Source of the DNA: an uncultured Oscillospiraceae bacterium
GTDB taxonomy: Bacteria; Bacillota; Clostridia; Oscillospirales; Ruminococcaceae
Assembly (NCBI GenBank): GCA_950097605.1
Contig: CATNEU010000064.1
Span: 1 to 7,882, forward strand
Length of the DNA: 7,882 bases
Direction: 5' to 3'
Made by a program: the position numbers and the translations under genes
Shown here: in pieces, positions 6,455-7,882 of the stretch
How the letters are laid out: every line of letters begins with the position of its first letter
How positions within the stretch are numbered: position 1 is the stretch's first letter
Notes under the pieces: model-generated
What the model was told of the DNA's origin: nothing
Database searches by the model: none
What the model saw: the letters and a program-made list of their open reading frames with translations, nothing else

Positions 6455-7174
6455 CTATACCCGCAGCGTACCCAGCACCCGTCCGATGCTGTCCCGCAGC
6501 AGCAGGCCGGCGCGGCGGTCGAGCGGCGTTGCCGACCGGTTGATCAGCACCAGATGCTTTCCCTGATAATAGTCGGCCAGCCCCGCTGCCGGGTATACCG
6601 CCAGCGAAGTCCCGCCGACGATCAGAAGATCCGCCTGCTGGATCGCCTCGACGGCGCCCTGCAGCACGCGCGCGTCGAGCGGCTCCTCATACAGCACCAC
6701 ATCGGGCTTGATCCTGCCGCCGCACGCGCAGAGCGGTATGCCCGCGCTCTTTTGCACAAACGACGCATCATATACCCGGCCGCAGGACGCGCAGCGGTTG
6801 CGATGCACGCTGCCATGCAGTTCAAACACCCGTTTGCTGCCCGCCTGCTGGTGCAGCCCGTCGATATTCTGGGTGACAACCGCCAGCAATCTGCCCGCCT
6901 GCTCCAGCTCCGCCAGCTTGTAGTGCGCCGCGTTGGGCTTTGCATCCAGGCAGAGCATCTTATCCCGGTAAAACCGGAAAAACTCGTCCGGATGCCGCAA
7001 ATAGAAGGTGTGGCTCAATATGGTCTCGGGCGGAACGTCGTACTGCTGGCGATACAGCCCGTCCACGCTGCGGAAATCCGGGATGCCGCTTTCTGTGGAC
7101 ACGCCGGCCCCGCCGAAAAATACAATCCTCCGGCTCTGGTCGATCAGTTGCTGCAAACTTTCCAAATCCGTCAC
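6455..7174 (-). CDS. NAD-dependent protein deacylase, Sir2 family (sirtuin)
   Basis: Sirtuin of 239 residues that removes acetyl or other acyl groups from protein lysines using NAD, giving nicotinamide and O-acyl-ADP-ribose, in the cytoplasm. Motifs: NAD-binding GAGVSTESGIPDFRS (22-36); TQNIDGLH (101-108); catalytic His120 in ELHGSVH; zinc site CxxC (C128, C131) and CxC (C149, C151); KPDVVLYEE (156-164); GGTSLAVYPAA and LINRS near the C-terminus. The frame runs upstream to an ATG at 7273, but the GTG at 7174 is preceded by AGGAGG at seven bases and begins close to the conserved core. The predicted promoter -10 (7245-7250) lies downstream of the ATG, which rules that ATG out. Substrates unknown; a typical bacterial CobB/SrtN role in reversing acetylation of metabolic enzymes is inferred. 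No acetyltransferase or acetyl-CoA synthetase partner is visible nearby. Confidence 0.94.
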   Translation of the reverse strand: MTDLESLQQLIDQSRRIVFFGGAGVSTESGIPDFRSVDGLYRQQYDVPPETILSHTFYLRHPDEFFRFYRDKMLCLDAKPNAAHYKLAELEQAGRLLAVVTQNIDGLHQQAGSKRVFELHGSVHRNRCASCGRVYDASFVQKSAGIPLCACGGRIKPDVVLYEEPLDARVLQGAVEAIQQADLLIVGGTSLAVYPAAGLADYYQGKHLVLINRSATPLDRRAGLLLRDSIGRVLGTLRV

Positions 7175-7244
7175 TTGGAATCCTCCTCTGCCGGCGGCCC
7201 TTGTAGGGATATGCAAGAGCGGGCCGCGCTTGGTTTCTGCTGTC

Positions 7245-7273
7245 AGTATAGCATGTCCGCCATCCAACCGCAA
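7245..7273 (-). promoter_or_regulatory. Promoter for the sirtuin gene
   Basis: On the minus strand TTGCGG (7268-7273), a 17-bp spacer and TATACT (7245-7250) form a good housekeeping promoter, with TGC just before the -10 (extended -10). Start point near 7238, giving a leader of about 64 bases to the GTG start at 7174. Confidence 0.6.
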
Positions 7274-7318
7274 CGCCCGCCAAAGCGCAGATATGACACG
7301 CCGCCGTCCGTTTATTCG

Positions 7319-7327
7319 TGGTATACT
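7319..7327 (+). promoter_or_regulatory. Extended -10 promoter for the radical SAM gene
   Basis: TGG followed by TATACT (7322-7327) on the plus strand, without a recognisable -35 hexamer at normal spacing. Start near 7334, leaving a leader of about 126 bases that contains a weak 6-bp inverted repeat (GATGCG 7384-7389, CGCATC 7401-7406) and ends in the ribosome site at 7445-7452. Confidence 0.5.
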
Positions 7328-7459
7328 GGTTCATAGAATACCCTGCCCGGTTGCGCAAGGCCTTTGAAAGCGCCACTTTGCCTGATGCGGTTTTTCAATT
7401 CGCATCTATCTGCCGTGCCCGCGCCGCAAAACAATCCCCTTGATAAAGGAGGCTGCCGC

Positions 7460-7882
7460 ATGCAAACCGTTCCCGCAAAAACCATCGTCACACGCTGCAA
7501 ATCGACCGGCTGGTTTGGATACGCCTACAATATGAACATCTATCGCGGGTGCTGCCACGGCTGCATCTACTGCGACAGCCGCAGCGACTGCTACCGGATT
7601 GACGACTTCGACACCGTGCGCGCCAAAGAAAACGCGCTTGCCGTCATAAGGGACGACCTGCGCCGCAAGGTGCGCACCGGCGTGGTGGGTACCGGCGCGA
7701 TGAGTGACCCCTACAATCCGTTCGAGGCCGGCGAGCTGCTGACGCGGCACGCGCTGGAGCTGTTAAACGCCTTTGGCTTCGGTGTTGGAATCGCCACCAA
7801 GAGTGATTTGATCCTGCGGGACATTGATATTCTGCAGGAAATCCGCACCCAGTCCCCTGTAATTGCCAAGCTGACCGTGACC
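7460..7882 (+). CDS. SPL-family radical SAM protein, N-terminal 141 residues; 3' end beyond window
   Basis: Radical SAM enzyme related to spore photoproduct lyase (SplB/COG1533 group). The segment YNMNIYRGCCHGCIYCD carries the CX3CX2C cluster motif (C31, C35, C38) that should bind a 4Fe-4S cluster and SAM to generate the 5'-deoxyadenosyl radical. MSDPYNPFE and the later IATKSD are also typical of this group. The ATG at 7460 has AAAGGAGG seven bases upstream, a strong ribosome site. The frame is open to the window end, about half of a usual ~280-300-residue protein. Extra Cys residues (C13, C32, C44) flank the cluster. Many SPL-family members are not DNA repair enzymes and their substrate is unknown, so I do not assign photoproduct lyase activity. 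It is divergent from the sirtuin gene. Confidence 0.88.
   Translation, partial: MQTVPAKTIVTRCKSTGWFGYAYNMNIYRGCCHGCIYCDSRSDCYRIDDFDTVRAKENALAVIRDDLRRKVRTGVVGTGAMSDPYNPFEAGELLTRHALELLNAFGFGVGIATKSDLILRDIDILQEIRTQSPVIAKLTVT

Overview
The window reads as an ordinary chromosomal stretch from a GC-rich Firmicute, most likely an anaerobic clostridial lineage of the Oscillospiraceae/Ruminococcaceae kind. The reasons are a Bacillus-type TopB, strong AGGAGG-like ribosome binding sites, a stand-alone ProXp-ala/PrdX-type editing protein, an SPL-family radical SAM protein, a Cys-rich PAS sensor typical of anaerobes, and use of TTG and GTG starts. The genus cannot be fixed from the sequence. I see no mobile element, CRISPR array, tRNA or rRNA, and no clear sign of horizontal transfer.

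Layout: bases 1-5638 hold four genes, all on the minus strand. In transcription order they are a large two-TM diguanylate cyclase (dCache-HAMP-PAS-GGDEF-GAF-PAS), a prolyl-tRNA editing protein, a six-TM DUF2238/YjdF-like membrane protein that probably starts at TTG, and the N-terminal 444 residues of DNA topoisomerase III, cut by the window start. A 278-bp divergent region (5639-5916) carries an extended -10 promoter in each direction and a structured leader ahead of def. Def (peptide deformylase, plus strand) converges on a sirtuin deacetylase (minus strand) with one long perfect hairpin between them. A second divergent region (7175-7459) carries promoters for the sirtuin and for an SPL-family radical SAM protein cut by the window end.

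How the genes work together: they do not form an obvious dedicated pathway. TopB, Def and the editing protein are housekeeping functions (DNA topology, N-terminal maturation of nascent protein, translation fidelity). The sirtuin adds NAD-dependent protein deacylation, and the diguanylate cyclase links an extracellular signal to cyclic-di-GMP. The four minus-strand genes could be partly co-transcribed, since I found no convincing promoter or terminator between them. I did not find a convincing new system. The most interesting points are the domain order and Cys motif of the cyclase, the alternative hairpins in the def leader, and the shared TGn extended -10 form of all four promoters.
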